Assembly: GCA_031763025.1 (NCBI GenBank)
Contig: JASSKH010000010.1
Location: 1,798,001-1,862,000 of the forward strand
Length of the DNA: 64,000 bases
Origin: Macrocystis pyrifera
Lineage: Eukaryota > Sar > Phaeophyceae > Laminariales > Laminariaceae
Direction: 5' to 3'
Below the pieces are notes generated by a model. The model searched no databases. It was given only the letters and a program-made list of their open reading frames with translations, and was not told the DNA's origin. The position numbers and the translations under genes are program-made. Shown here in pieces: positions 1 to 11,454 of this stretch (position 1 is its first letter; each line of letters starts with the position of its first letter).

Positions 1-1297
1 TGACTGTAATGCCAAGGGTCCCGCCGCCATGCTTCAGGGAAAACCAGCTCGGACCCCACATACGCTTGGCGTCGCGGACAGCTTTCCGCTACGCTCGCTC
101 ACATGTCGTACGTACGTACATACCCCATGTAGGGTACTTATTTTCCAAGTATGGTACAAGGCGCTTCGCTCCGCGGGCGGGCTACGCCGCCCGCGACGTT
201 CGCTCAGGAAGGAAAAGTGCATCAAATTATGCGAAGCGGACAGAGGTCCATGATTAAATATTGTATTTTTCGTGTCTGCTGTAGTTAGAAACCGGCGACT
301 TGATCATGCCAAGAGTCCCGGCGCCATGCTTCAGGAGAAAACAGCTCAGACGCCACATACGCTTCGCTTCGCGGGCAGTTTTCCGCTACGCTCGCTAACA
401 TGTCGTACGTACGTACATACCCCAGGTAGGGCACTTATTTTCTTCTTTCGATATATGCTCTGTGTCTGTACTCGTACTCGTATGTACGAAAGATAAAGCA
501 TTGCACGTCACAAACAACACGGCAAAAACAATGAAAATGAAACCGAAAAATTCGGAAAGAAAAAATCCCCGTCCCCTTTCGTGTAATAATTTACTACCTG
601 ATTGGAACACCTTACACCAGTCGAAAAGAAAAACAGAAAAAAAAGAAAAAATCAAACAGCAGAGCTTCTCTCTCAGCCTCGTACGCCGCCCGCCCCTCTT
701 GCGACCATCTCGCAAACGGTTCGGTCCGGATTAAACGTTCCTCACTCTCTGCCACAGTGAGCCCCGTCGCCCGCCTCGCGTGAAGCCGGAGCTCACCGTG
801 GACCTCGTTCGCCAGCTCGACAATGTTGGTGCACAGACTGGGTTTAATTTTCACCCCGGTCGCAAAAATAAGCACCGCTTCAACATTATCTTACACTTCC
901 GAACTAACCTTAAATAGTCGTACGTACTCTATCAAAAATCACAAATGGAGGCCAGACAGGGCCCATTGATGCATCCCTCGTGTCTCGAGGCACACGCGAC
1001 GCCTAGGCACGAAATCGGCGACCGCGCTCCTTGCAACTCCCCCTCTACCCGCCAGCGCCCGCTGACACCCGCGACGGTGCCGGGTTCGCCCGCGGCGCCG
1101 TGCTCGGAGTACACGCACGCACACGAAAGGAAAGAAGAAAAAAGGAAAGAAGGACTGAAAGTACGAAAAGAAATGGAGAAAACAAAGACCCGCTGGAAAG
1201 AACCGGCAAGGAATAAAGGAAGCGATTTCCAAGCGGGGGCTCTGAGAGGGCAGGGATGTACCAACCGAGCACGCTCAGAGGTCGAGATATCTATAAG
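1..1297 (+). repeat. Dispersed repeat R1, copy A (cut by window start)
   Basis: About 1.15 kb of this segment reappears in inverted orientation at 28.83-29.99 kb, at roughly 85-90 % identity by eye. Copy A also carries an internal tandem duplication: the stretch near 12-146 recurs near 305-440, period about 295 bp. The left part contains GC-rich palindromic runs (cgcttcgctccgcgggcgg and its near complement). Several ORFs of 75-134 codons are open in both copies and on both strands, but differences between the copies are mostly amino-acid-changing in the frames tested, so I do not call a gene. Family unknown; it may be part of a larger transposon running off the window. Confidence 0.75.
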
Positions 1298-1337
1298 TAG
1301 TTCTATATGTATGTATATATATATGTATATATATATA

Positions 1338-1657
1338 TTTTTTTTTTAATCATCACTTTCACGTTCCAGCCCACTCCTAGGAGGTTTTACCCTCGACGAT
1401 CTTCTGGACAAGCCGTGGTCACAGGTGTCGTCCCTTCTCCCCCCCGGTACGTGCCTTTAGTTTTTATCGCGCATAGGGTTCAGCATTCCCACTGCTCGTC
1501 GATTTTCATCGAATGTAGCCAACTCACGCTTTCGCGCTTTCCGCTTATCAATTTTTTATGCAAGAAAAAGTCCCTATGAGCATGCACTCGGTGAGACTCG
1601 AACTCACCAAATTGATCTTGACGGGCTCGCGGACCACCTACCAAGCCACCGGGGATG
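1338..1657 (-). mobile_element. SINE-1, full-length copy a (tRNA-headed)
   Basis: Reverse complement of a ~320-bp element. A tRNA-like head carries an A box (TGGCTTGGTAGGTGG-like) and a B box (GTTCGAGTCTCACC-like). A ~200-bp body follows and ends in an A/T-rich tail, seen here as a T run preceded by an AT microsatellite. Copies at 18.5, 31.6, 56.2 and 62.7 kb share the whole length. Internal Pol III promoter boxes and the tail mark it as a SINE, which is non-coding and mobilised by a LINE. It abuts R1 copy A at its tail side. Confidence 0.88.
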
Positions 1658-2477
1658 TACAGTATACGTAGGTGTGTATGTATGCATACAATATACGTAC
1701 CAGTATTCTATATCTGCGCGTGAAAGGACCCATTCCCTCTGTTAGCGAGGCGAACACTCGTGTACCCGGGCGTGATGGTAGACGTTTATCGGAGGGCGGG
1801 AGATCCAGGGCACATGATTGAAGACCCTAAAGCAGCAGTAGGCACAGTAGTGTGCACAACTAATGTTCACCTTGAAATAGCATTGAGTGGCACTGCGGCG
1901 ATAAGAGAGCAGCAAGAACGATATTCCATCTCCCCAGGAGTTAGCACCGGAGGTATTATGCACAATCTCGGTTGGCCGCCCGTTACGACGAATGGCATTC
2001 CGCCGTCAAACCCTTCTGTCTCGGTCGACTACTGCTGTAAAGTGCGAGTCTTACTGCGGTAGCGTAGCGATGCCCAAAAATAGTTTGGATTGCAATCACT
2101 CATGAAAAATCGCCCTGTTGACCCTTTGGGAGGAAGATCCAGGGGAGTCACCGACATATTCATGTACCTCCCTCACGAGGAACGCACTTCGGATACCCGC
2201 GACCGACGCGCACTAGGCAGCCTGCAAAGACGATGCTGGACTATGCAATCGGTCGAAATTCCAGTTGACATACTACCAGGTACATGTTTGTGCGTACTGT
2301 TGAGGTCTTAGTCCGTTGGACTACTGGTAAAAGGTAAACCGATTGCCTACCCAACCGAAGCCTTATACTTGTTACAGTACTGCAAGCGTGCTCTGTACTT
2401 CCTTCATAAAACATATATGACGCCCCCCCAAGAGAACGTACGTACATGTGTACCTGATGCCAGATACCTGGCATGTT
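1658..2477. other. Unassigned stretch
   Basis: No recognisable gene or repeat. The longest ORF here is 100 codons (1760-2062) and shows no motif or partner elsewhere in the window. Confidence 0.5.
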
Positions 2478-2481
2478 TTAA

Positions 2482-2567
2482 CCCCTTGAGGACTGCACTA
2501 CCGCTGTGGGTATAATTTACTTGGAATTAGAGTTAGTAGGTGTGTCTGTGCACTGCGGCACTAAAAG
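2482..2567 (+). mobile_element. TTAA-type miniature element, copy 1
   Basis: Begins directly after TTAA (2478-2481) with ccccttgaggactgcac and ends with gtgcactgcggcactaaaag, an imperfect inverted repeat of the start. The middle (attTACTTGGAATT) matches the copy at 59.5 kb. Related short foldback elements lie at 32.87, 35.69/36.50 and 59.52 kb. A TTAA flank with CCC-starting inverted repeats is what piggyBac-derived miniature elements show; no transposase is present, so that assignment is inference. Confidence 0.55.
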
Positions 2568-2869
2568 CACAACACGGTTCTCCTGTGGGAGCTATGGCCT
2601 AGAGGAGGCAACAAAACAAGAAAAACGAGCTGAGCGTGCCTGCCTGTCCTTCTGATATTTTGACTTTGGGGACGATATGACTGTGAGGCAGGCCGGTATC
2701 ATGACATTGTGAGCAAGGTGGACATTATGTTTCTTGAACTTCGTATGTGTATATATATATGATTCGTGTGTTTCTCTATGTTGTGTCTGTACGTACAACG
2801 CTAAATAGCTGTAACCGCGAGTTGAGTGGGGTGTCGAAGCGTGAACACCAATTTGTTGAACAGTTGAAA

Positions 2870-3050
2870 TGTACGACAAACGAGTCCGCCAAAAACTATA
2901 ATACCTTGTGTCGGCGTCGCCGGATACTCCATCGACGCTGCAGGTGCAAGCTGATGTAATACCAGTCGCGCTGGCTGACATGGTTCCCCCAGCAGACGTT
3001 GCTCACGAACGCACGTGTCTGCCGTCGAACACAGGGAGGGAGAGGATGGC
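2870..3050 (+). repeat. Repeat V, copy 1; possible old coding fragment
   Basis: Matches 59,140-59,400 on the minus strand. In one frame both copies encode a similar stretch (ASPDTPSTLQVQADV, then PV.L.DM.P..D.AHE...CLP). Within the first 15 codons the differences (act/aca, tcg/tca, gtg/gta) are all silent; further on both silent and replacement changes occur. This hints at descent from a protein-coding piece, perhaps of a transposon. I do not recognise the protein. Confidence 0.45.
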
Positions 3051-3209
3051 GAGGTACGTGAAGAAAAACAAAAAAATCGGCACGTACCTGATCCCCTACG
3101 GGAAAATACACTCGCAGTTTTCTTGTCGTATAGAAAGCCACACTACTTTAAAAGAGCCCTGTCAGGTTGACATCCTGCCGGCTTGCAGAATAGCGGAATC
3201 TAGTTAGTT

Positions 3210-4377
3210 GTGTTTTCGTTTCTGGCGATCGGCTTTGGTGCAGCTAATCATTGATAGATGTACGAAAAATTCGTCCCAAATAAGACAGCAACATCAGATA
3301 AAAAAAAATAGTAGTACTACGACGACAAGTACTAAACCTGGTACCTGGTAGGCGTTTTGCTACCACGTACATACTACCCAGCATTTCGAGCCTCATTCAG
3401 TTATACGTGGTATGATAATACACGTACTATATTCTTCGCTCTCTGTGCTCTCAGCGCTCCCGAGATTTTCTTGGGAATATATACACCAATATAATACAGT
3501 TTCGTGTTTCAAGTTTTCTCGCGATGAAGTGTACGTGTCTATCCGCTTGGACTTCATCGTGCTCGACTTTGCCGACTGCACTGTGCCGGGGGTGGCCTCG
3601 CCTACACTCGCACCGTGGGAGGGAACAGCTGCTCTTTGGACCCCAGGCCTTATCTCCCAACTGGTATGATACCGTCTCATTTGCCACTGCTGTATGATGC
3701 TCTTGTCACTTCAGGCCTCAGGTCTCAGGTCGTGTTTATTACTATTAATACAATGAAATAACACGAAGGAAAATGCACAACACTATGGATAAAGTTATGC
3801 ACCGATTTTCTCCAAACCAACGAAAATGGTTGAGAGTTTTGCCGTAGATGCGTTGAGATTTTTCCGTAGACGCATCGCTCGGCGCTCGCCACTCCATGTG
3901 GCCGAGAAAAACGAAACAGTTTGGAAATTCGTCTGAGAGGGGAGTGTGTTACCTTTTGTGTTGCGTGGTATGTGTACGTATGCGAGACTTGGTTTCTGAG
4001 GTTGCAAACAGAGCATCTTTTTTTCCTTGAAGATAATTTTTGTCGCGGGAAAGCTAGAAAATTGGAACGGCTCATCTCGGAGTGAGTCCGAATACTCTCG
4101 CAGAGAGGTACCCAGACCAGTTTCCCGGCTCCGATTGAGGGTCGTAGTTGCAACCTTTTCGGACTTCTTCATTTCTTTCAATGGTCTCGTCAGGAATAGA
4201 CGTTGCCCTTCAAAGAACGGGGGCTCTGTTTGATTAACTTTTCTAACTTTTGACGAACCCTGAGTAACGTCGATCTACCAGCTATAGCTTTTCGGGAGGG
4301 GCCGGGCCCGGGGCCGTCGCGTGAGAACAGGACTCCGCCTTAGAAAAGGACAGCCGACGGGGGGATTGACGCCTCCT
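3210..4377. other. Unassigned stretch
   Basis: AT-moderate sequence with no recognisable gene. ORFs of up to 142 codons overlap on the minus strand (3725-4181) in two frames, with no recognisable domain. Confidence 0.5.
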
Positions 4378-4392
4378 GGGGGGGGGGGGGGG
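4378..4392. repeat. G homopolymer (15 G)
   Basis: Uninterrupted run of 15 G directly visible; flanked by GC-rich sequence on the left. Confidence 0.95.
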
Positions 4393-5655
4393 CACTGCCT
4401 TCACGACGCAGTCGCTGGCGTGGAGAAGGATTCTGTCACAGGGATGTTGCAGTCGTTAGACATCACCGAACTACGTGCGCGCGATAAGCCCAAGAAATGA
4501 GAACCACGCATATGCAAGTAGCTTATACATACCCCACTCGCATTGGACAGGCCGACACGCAAAGCCTGCCCATGTGAAATTCGGTAGACCACCCCTCGAG
4601 AAATAGCGCATTCACGGAATCGATCGGTGGGTTGAAGCCGCTCTCGGAAGCTCGGGGGCGCATGCGAAATTATCTGATGTTATACCCCACTCCCGTTTTG
4701 ACGATCTCACGGAACTCCCAAACGCGGCAGCCTTTGCAGCCGTTTCTGATATAGAGGGATCAAGCGGGCAAAACATCACAGCACGAGGATTCGTGGTCTA
4801 GGGGCAGAGAGGTTGCCGGCGACGTCCTACGCTTTTCCCCCCCCAAACGCAGAAAAAAAACGTCTGTATTTTGCCATCCGAGAGAGATCGAGAAATTGTG
4901 TCGTTCGTTTCTATTGACACACACCAGCGGCCAAACGTTGCTAATCATCCGCCTGGCCGGCGCCCGCCACACATCAACATCCATTTGGTGAACGCTGCGA
5001 CGGAGCCCCTAACGAAGGCGCACCGTTCAGAGTTCATGATGCAGTCGTTCGTTTTGTCAACCGATGTCTGTCGAGGATCCGGACTCTCGCCGCTTGGAAT
5101 TAAACATTCCGCTGAGTTTTTCTCAATACTACCTTTGCCCAATATCTGCCCAGGAATTTGTTTTTCGTGGGTTTTTTTACAACGTTTGGACTTTGTTTTG
5201 TACAGATTCGTGCTCATATCAAGCGGTATTGGATTATACGGCAAGCATCTCTGGATTTTTTGTTTGTTTTTAATGCAAACAGAGCGTTCCCAATGACATC
5301 AATCTAGAAAATCTATATTTGGCTACAGCAGTAAACTGCTGGGACCGCGCAGCGTGGGTAGGCGAAATTCGATGCGAGTCGACGCGGGAAAAAGTGGCTG
5401 AAGTCTCCTCGCGATAAAATAACGGCACGAATCGTAGTTGGGAGGGGAGGGGGGAGGAGATCCTGCTTTGTGACCCCGGATCTGAGTTACGACTAGGAGA
5501 GAGAGAGAAAAAAAAGGGCGAAGACAATAAATACGAATAGAAAAATGGAACAGCGAGCGCGTACCCCTACTGAGAAGAGGGCACGCTCAGAGAACAGTAC
5601 AGTCAAGAGAGGCCAAATCGGCTGGACCCTTCTACACTAAACCTATATCAGGTAT
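4393..5655. other. Unassigned stretch
   Basis: No gene recognised. A 141-codon ORF (4871-5296, plus) has a hydrophobic C-terminal half but no motif, no repeat partner and no context, so it may be chance. Confidence 0.5.
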
Positions 5656-5659
5656 ATAG

Positions 5660-6325
5660 CGTGCTGCATGGAGAGCAGTGTGGGATATGCTGTACGCCGA
5701 CAAGGCCTTGCGAAGATGATGACCACCATTCTGACCGTTTTCGAAGCAGCAGGTGACCATGCTTCTTCGGACACCAAACCAGGTGCTCCGGAACCCACCA
5801 CTTGTCATCGAAGCAGCGGGCCAGCGGTATAGACAGACGATGAAGCTTTGGTACCTTTCCGGTCTTGTCGACGGAAGCGCCGGTAACACGCCAGAGATGA
5901 AACGACGGATCCGACTCGCACGGGTATGTTACAGTCGGCCCAAGCCAGACGTGTACGACATGGTGGCTGCCCCGTCCACTCTACTAAAGGTTGCAAATGT
6001 TAAAGGCCGAGGTGATCGATACCCTGCTGTACGGGTGTGCGGTGTGGAATCTTGGCCAGGAGCACTCTCGTTGAGCTCAGGATGGCACACCACAACCTCT
6101 TCCTACGGGTCATCGGTTTCCAGCGCCGACAATTCACCGACCACCTCACACCGTACGCCAAGGCCCTCAAGAAGGCACAATGCAAGAGCGTTGAGACGAC
6201 CTTCCGCAAACGACGCCTCCTCTTGGCGGGGCCCGCACAGCGGATGACCAATGAGTGGCTGACCCATCGGGTGATGTTTGGGACGATGGCTGGTGGGGAG
6301 AATCTGGGACCAGATCGACCATAAA
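5660..6325 (+). pseudogene. LINE reverse transcriptase C-terminal fragment, decayed
   Basis: The translation carries the hallmarks of a non-LTR retrotransposon RT and its tail. WDMLYAD (5681 on) corresponds to the region around the catalytic YADD. Then come LAKMMTTILTVFEAAG, MLLRTPNQVL, VIEAAGQRYRQT, YLSGLVDGSAGNTPEMKRRI, KAEVIDTLLYGCAVWNLG, LRMAHHNLFLRVIGFQRR and ETTFRKRRLLLAGPAQRM. These are in the right order but spread over three frames, so at least two or three frameshifts separate them, one just after YAD and one or two near 6000-6070. No endonuclease or upstream RT fingers are visible, so the copy is 5-prime truncated and dead. It belongs to a LINE lineage with a conserved AHH...LR.IG...RKRR tail. 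A relative could supply the machinery that moves the SINEs here. Confidence 0.9.
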
Positions 6326-6695
6326 TGAACTTGGTCTAATGTCTAGCAGAAGACCTCAGGGGGTACAGGTAAAAGTCCTCTTTGCTGTTTGGAGTAGAGG
6401 CGGTGTTATGACCGACGGCTGCTAAGAAAAATCGGAAGTAGTATCGGGGGGCCGTGGAAGCAGCAGACTGTTTCATGGTCACGTGGCACAGGCGCGAGGC
6501 GGACAGGAGCTGGCTACTCCACGGAGCAGAGGACGCCAAGAGAGGCGATAAGGGGTACTGGGGGAGGAAGGGCGGGGGTGCAGCCGTACTGATACAGCTG
6601 TTGACGAATACAGAAACGAGAAGGTACATGGTGTGGCAAGGTACAGGTTCGACTACTAGGTGGAACGTGTGTGTTACTACAGCCCTACATGCCAT
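6326..6695. other. Unassigned stretch downstream of LINE
   Basis: May include the 3-prime UTR of the LINE, but no polyA or terminal repeat marks its end. No gene recognised. Confidence 0.4.
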
Positions 6696-7199
6696 TATTA
6701 CGGGGGACCATAGTAAATAGGTAGTAAATAGGACCGAAGATTACTAGTAAAAATAGGAGTATACAAGGTTCCCCTCCGGGAAGCGCCTAGGGGAGCGGCG
6801 CAAGAGCGAAATAATACTCGTATGATATCCTGCGCACCTGATTAGAAGTAGTACCTGCATCCACCCATCATTTTAACGTGAAGAACACACACATATTTTT
6901 GAGGACAGCCTATTATACTGCTGTTTGCGGAATTCGTGCGAGATCATTACTACAACTAATACCTGGTATAGAATGGGGTATAGGTATAAGTGGATATATA
7001 TATATATATTGATCCAGATGACTCGTGGCGATCAATTCAATGTATGTATGCGGCGTAAACGTAGTAAGTACAAAAAGGTTACGTGAGGTCGAGGTTGCGC
7101 CATAATACTTTGTGACCGGCGGAGTAAGGTACAGCACAGCACACATACATACTGGTACCATATAGATTCTCCCAAAATAAATGTTTCTTGGTTAATACC

Positions 7200-7990
7200 A
7201 GTAAGGTTTCACAGATACATGCTCGAGAACAAATCGTAGCTCGAGTACTGAGAGTATTGGACTACTGGCGGCCAAAATATTGCGAGTACTGAAAAGGCCC
7301 AAATACTGAGAGTAATGAGAGTATGAGCAGTACCGAGCCCCGAGAATACAGGTACGTACCCGCAGTAGTAGTATCGAAACACGAAATACTCGGAGTAAAG
7401 GCAATATGTGCAGTCCAGAACCTCGAGATGATACTGAGAGTGTTCGCAGTACACACATACATATAGGTTCCTCGCGAATGCGTATCTCGAAATACTACCA
7501 GACTGCTTCAAGTACTCGAGTTGTCTCCAGCAAAAGTAGTTTGCTCCAACTCCCACTCGCGCAGGACTATCTGGGCGTGTTTTGTGCCGAACGCTGGGCC
7601 TGAGAATTGTCGACACGGTGCACAGACGGTTGAAAGTATACTTCATACTCGAAGTATACTGGGCATGTTGAGGGTATTTCGGTATTGCGAGTACTGAGTC
7701 TCGCAGAAGCAGTACGAACACAACCTACGCACGAAACTGCTAGACTAGTATACTCGTAGTACCCGCGGTGCAGAACTCCAAGATACTTAAAGCACAACAG
7801 CAGGGGGTAGCCACGACAGCACCAGCTCTAGGGAACCCCGCATTAGTGCGAGCCCGGAAGTATACGCAATAGTATCTGAAGTAGTACAGAACCTCAAAAT
7901 ACTGCGAGTACTCGCAGCATCTTAAGTGCAAAAAACCCGAAATACTGCGAGTGTACGAAGTACCTATAATAGCAGTATATTTTCGAACAT
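7200..7990. repeat. Diffuse GAGTACTG motif cluster
   Basis: A loosely spaced motif close to AATACTGCGAGTACT recurs about ten times, for example near 7245, 7275, 7300, 7383, 7430, 7680, 7895 and 7945. Spacing is irregular and copies are diverged. No ORF explains it. It lies inside the candidate 3-kb transposon, where motif arrays can be transposase-binding or subterminal repeats; that role is inference. Confidence 0.5.
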
Positions 7991-8093
7991 ACTTTGCTCT
8001 GTTGGGAGTATTAATAGCTGTGAAATGTTGAGGCATGAACGCACGCCACACGTAAGCGCGCCTAAACTCGTTATCACACAATTAACTTGCATT

Positions 8094-8272
8094 CTATCAT
8101 ATTATACGTTCAAAAAAGCAAGGTGGATGAATGTAGTTGTGGCACAAAAAAAGTCAAAAGTGGAAAAAAAGCACACACACTCACAACTTGTATTACATTA
8201 GTATATCATGCCTTACGTTCAGAAAAGCGAAGGTGGTGGATGGATGTACTGGTACAAAAAAAGTCAAAACTG
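8094..8272 (+). repeat. Diverged tandem duplication, period ~108 bp
   Basis: Two units share acgttca.aaaagc.aaggtgg followed by gatg.a and acaaaaaaagtcaaaa (8094-8162 and 8202-8272). No coding sense is apparent. An A-run (8280-8295) follows. Confidence 0.65.
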
Positions 8273-8293
8273 AATTAAACAAAAAAAAAAAAA

Positions 8294-8375
8294 AACGCGT
8301 GGATGGTGTGAGTCGAACCTCGGAAACGAAAAATTTATCGAGCGCAGTATAAAATCTACGCTAGAGCAGTGCTCG
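8294..8375 (-). other. tRNA-like 3-prime half followed by T run
   Basis: On the minus strand a B-box-like stretch (GAGGTTCGACTCACACC) lies ~10 nt before a run of T, as in a Pol III unit. A weak A-box-like sequence lies ~45 nt upstream, but the acceptor stem does not close, so this is not a functional tRNA. It is best read as a relic of a tRNA-derived SINE. Confidence 0.3.
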
Positions 8376-8949
8376 TACAAACTGGCGGGTCGTGTTTTTT
8401 ACGCAATCTAAAACACATTGAACTGCAGATCTCCTACAGCAATAGGAGTAGCTTGTACAGGTACGACTGCATATACAGCAGTACTGCCGTAAAATGCCAC
8501 GGTGAGGAACGTAGGTGTACTGACCCCCTTTCAGCTGGCTCTAGGATCTATCGGTCAGCAGTGTAGAACACACAGCAATCAGAACTACTGCTTTAAGTAT
8601 GATTTGTACGAACGCTGCTGTACGCACGAGTTGTTGTACAGTAGTACGAACAATTTGTTTTTGGTTGTACTCGAGTCGACGAATATATCGATCCGGGGAT
8701 AATCGGTACCGAACAAAAAATGCTGGTCACACATTGCGGAAGGGACGTGCCGATGACAAGAACGAACAATAGTACTGAGCGTACAGCGCGGATCTTCCAC
8801 ATGCGCATAGTACCCTGCCTGCTGCTGCCGTTGGCGCACTCACAGCTGCAGCAGTGGCAATGTTGGATCACACCCAAGCAGAAGAAGAAGAAGCAGGGAG
8901 AGAGGTGATGCTGGTGTGGTAGTGGCGTGGTCAAGTGATCGATCGAAAT

Positions 8950-9640
8950 CTACGATAAACCAACTTTGATAACCATGATACGCGCAAGGTGTGCCCACTG
9001 CTGCTGCTGCTGGGCAGCAGGGTTGTGGTGCTGTAGGAAGCTGGAGGTAAGCACGTTCTGTGCACTGCTGTGGCTATTGTTCTCTAGGCGATGGTCCGTG
9101 CTCCGTGCAAACACACAAAAACAATGTACAGGGATGTACGTCATCCTGGGCCTGGGTACATGAGGGTTAAAACATATATAGATGACAGACGGTGAAATGC
9201 GGACGGCAGGCTCCGACAAAGACAACCGACCACAGCAACACTGCGCATATGGGTGTGTCGAACACGCACAGCGTGTGGGCGGCAGCGTTGGAACGATGGG
9301 ATCTGTGCATGTCTGTTGTGTACCTAGTATATGCCTGAGCTGTGTGCTCACAGCTCCTGAGAGCCGGGGGGAGAAAACAGAGAGCATGTGTACCGATACG
9401 TACGTACAAAATAAGGCCTCTTGTACTGAAACCAGGGAAATAGTCTTATCCACTCCCGCCGGAAAAAAAACTTTGGGCGCCCGCCACGTGCTCCAGAGTG
9501 CACGGATCGCACCGAGACCGACCAATGTGTCCGGCCGGGCTTCCTGTGTCCGAGCATTTGATGTTGTGCCGAAAAGTGCTTTGTACGAAGAGAAAAGTTG
9601 GCTAAAGTACGAAAATTTGACAATTATACGTATACATATA
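8950..9640. other. Unassigned stretch with overlapping ORFs
   Basis: A 191-codon ORF on the minus strand (8950-9525) overlaps a 153-codon ORF on the plus strand (9182-9643). Neither has a recognisable motif, and there is no second copy to compare, so coding status is undecided. Confidence 0.35.
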
Positions 9641-9858
9641 TAGGTTTTTGTGTGTAGTGTAGGTCCTAATTACTGTGGTCCTCCGTAATAGTTTCGTTGT
9701 TGTTGAGTTGTTCGCTGTGGGGGGGGACGACAGCCGCGGTACTGACACTCGGCACTGCTATTGACGAAAATAGGGAGGAGGTGGCAACGTGTGTGGCAAG
9801 GTCCCCGGATCGGCTTTGTAGCAGAAACGGGAACCCACGCTACTATTAGACATATTCC

Positions 9859-10278
9859 CAGTTTGTAGAACTGAGTCTCTGTTTTGGTAAATGCTAATCT
9901 GTCTGTCTGTCTGTCCGCAAGGCTTATATTTTCGAACACTTTCCAATGGCCGATATATAAGATCGTTACAGATGATATTCATACGACGTTTTCGACCCTT
10001 ACGGTCCTTACATACTGAAACATATCATACCACCAGACATATTTAACCATAGAATACATCCACGACATCATACCATGGTACCATACCGCAAACGTACCAT
10101 ACCATCTACTGTGTTTTTCCCGTATCATACCGTCAACACATACCATACCGCATGCGGTGGTTTTCCCATATTCCCTATACCACACCTCCAATATATCCCA
10201 TATTCGCATATACCATACCACCATATCCCATATCCCATTTTCCCATCTACCATACAACCAACATATCCCATATCCCAT
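9859..10278 (+). repeat. Module A: GTCT microsatellite plus CATACC-rich block
   Basis: Starts with a near palindrome (cagtttgtagaactgag), then GTCT repeats. A conserved ~90-bp stretch (ccgcaaggcttatattttcg) follows, then a run rich in ccatacc/tatccca words. Same structure at 40,671-41,135 (plus) and 18,838-19,195 (minus). Confidence 0.8.
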
Positions 10279-10562
10279 ACCGAGTTGGGGGGACGTCTAT
10301 ACACCAGACCAGGTGCCTGCTACTGCTGGAGTGCCGTCTTGTTGTGCAAGGGTGGCAAAGAATACAAGAGTTGGCTCAGACGCCCATACCGAGTTGGGGA
10401 GACGTCTATACACCAGACCAGGTGCCTGGTACTGCTGTAGTGACGCCTTGTTGTGCAAGAGTGGCGATGAATACAAGAGTAAGAGTTGGCTCAGACGCTT
10501 GGGTCCCACGCTCAGTGCAGCACATTGGCCGCTGGCGTGCACGAAATAGATGAAAAACATTA
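10279..10562 (+). repeat. Module B: two tandem ~108-bp units
   Basis: Unit: ataccgagttggggagacg, tctatacaccagaccaggtg, ..., ttggctcagacgc. Two units here, two at 18,217-18,500 (minus), one at 41,136-41,285. Unit number varies among copies, consistent with unequal exchange. Confidence 0.8.
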
Positions 10563-10597
10563 GCTACGAGTACTGCTGCTGCTGCTGCATCCGTCTC

Positions 10598-11453
10598 GAA
10601 TGGCAAAAAATGGGCTTTTATTCAGGTTTGGGAGGATAGGATAGGACGCCATCGGCAAGCTCTTGCCCCCTAGAGCATGCATCCACCTCATTTCTTCGAG
10701 CCTGTCATCTATACTAGTTGATATTTCCCGCCACCGAGCGGGTTGCCCGTGGGCTGAGTCTCTGGCGAGATCGAGCGGTCTTTTACAGTTACTGTACAAC
10801 AAACGGCTATCGTCTATCGTCGCACGAGCAGGTCTTTTACAGTACAACAAAGGTGTCAAATGGCAAAAAATGGGCTTCTTTTCAGGTTTGGGAGGATACA
10901 GTTGGACGCCACCGGCACGCTCTTGCCCCCTAGAGCATGCATCCACCTCATTTCTTCGAGCCCGTCATCTATACTAGTTGATATTTCCCGCCACCGAGCG
11001 GGTTGCCCGTGGGCTGAGTCTCTGGCGAGATCGAGCGGTCTTTTACAGTTACTGTACAACAAACGGCTATCGTCTATCGTCGCACGAGCAGGTCTTTTAC
11101 ACTACAACAAAGGTGTCGAATGGCAAAAAATGGGCTTCTTTTCAGGTTTGGGAGGATGCAGTTGGACGCCACCGGCACGCTCTTGCCCCCTAGAGCATGC
11201 ATCCACCTCATTACTTCGAGCCCGTCATCTGTACTAGTTGATCTTGCCCGCCACCGCGCGGGTTGCCCGTGGGCTGAGTCTCTGTCGAGATCGAGCGTCT
11301 ATCGTGTATCGTGGCACGAGCTGAAATAATACTTTTTTGGTGTACTTCGCGTTTCCATTCGCATACTATGGCAGGTCTTTTACAGTACAACAACAGGAGT
11401 GGGTTGTTTTTTGTGCCACAGCAAAATTTTCTACGAGTACTACTGTTAGGCAT
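10598..11453 (+). repeat. Module Q: three tandem units, period 260 bp
   Basis: Units start at 10,598, 10,858 and 11,118 with aatggcaaaaaatgggctt. Each carries a small near palindrome (ggcaagctcttgcc; in units 2-3 the first arm reads ggcacgc) followed by ccccctagagcatgcatcca. The third unit continues about 75 bp further. Related units lie at 17.4-18.2 kb, 31.5-32.8 kb (minus) and 41.37-41.70 kb (plus). Confidence 0.85.
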
Positions 11454-11454
11454 G

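Larger units (their letters stand above)
6698..9688. mobile_element. Candidate 3-kb DNA transposon with terminal inverted repeats
   Basis: The left end (TTACGGGGGACCATAGTAAA, 6698) and the right end (reverse complement TTACGGAGGACCACAGTAAT, ending 9688) match at about 20 of 24 positions. Both ends are flanked by TA (6696-6697, 9689-9690). The same ~50-60 bp at each end make up the 111-bp element at 33,788. TA duplication suggests the Tc1/mariner superfamily or a similar one. No DDE transposase is recognisable in the 2.9-kb interior, so the element is non-autonomous or decayed. The alternative is two unrelated deletion derivatives that happen to lie 3 kb apart in the same orientation. Confidence 0.55.

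Noticed and set aside
1-1297. Pairing R1 copies A and B as LTRs of one large element
   Set aside because: They are in opposite orientation, whereas LTRs are direct repeats.
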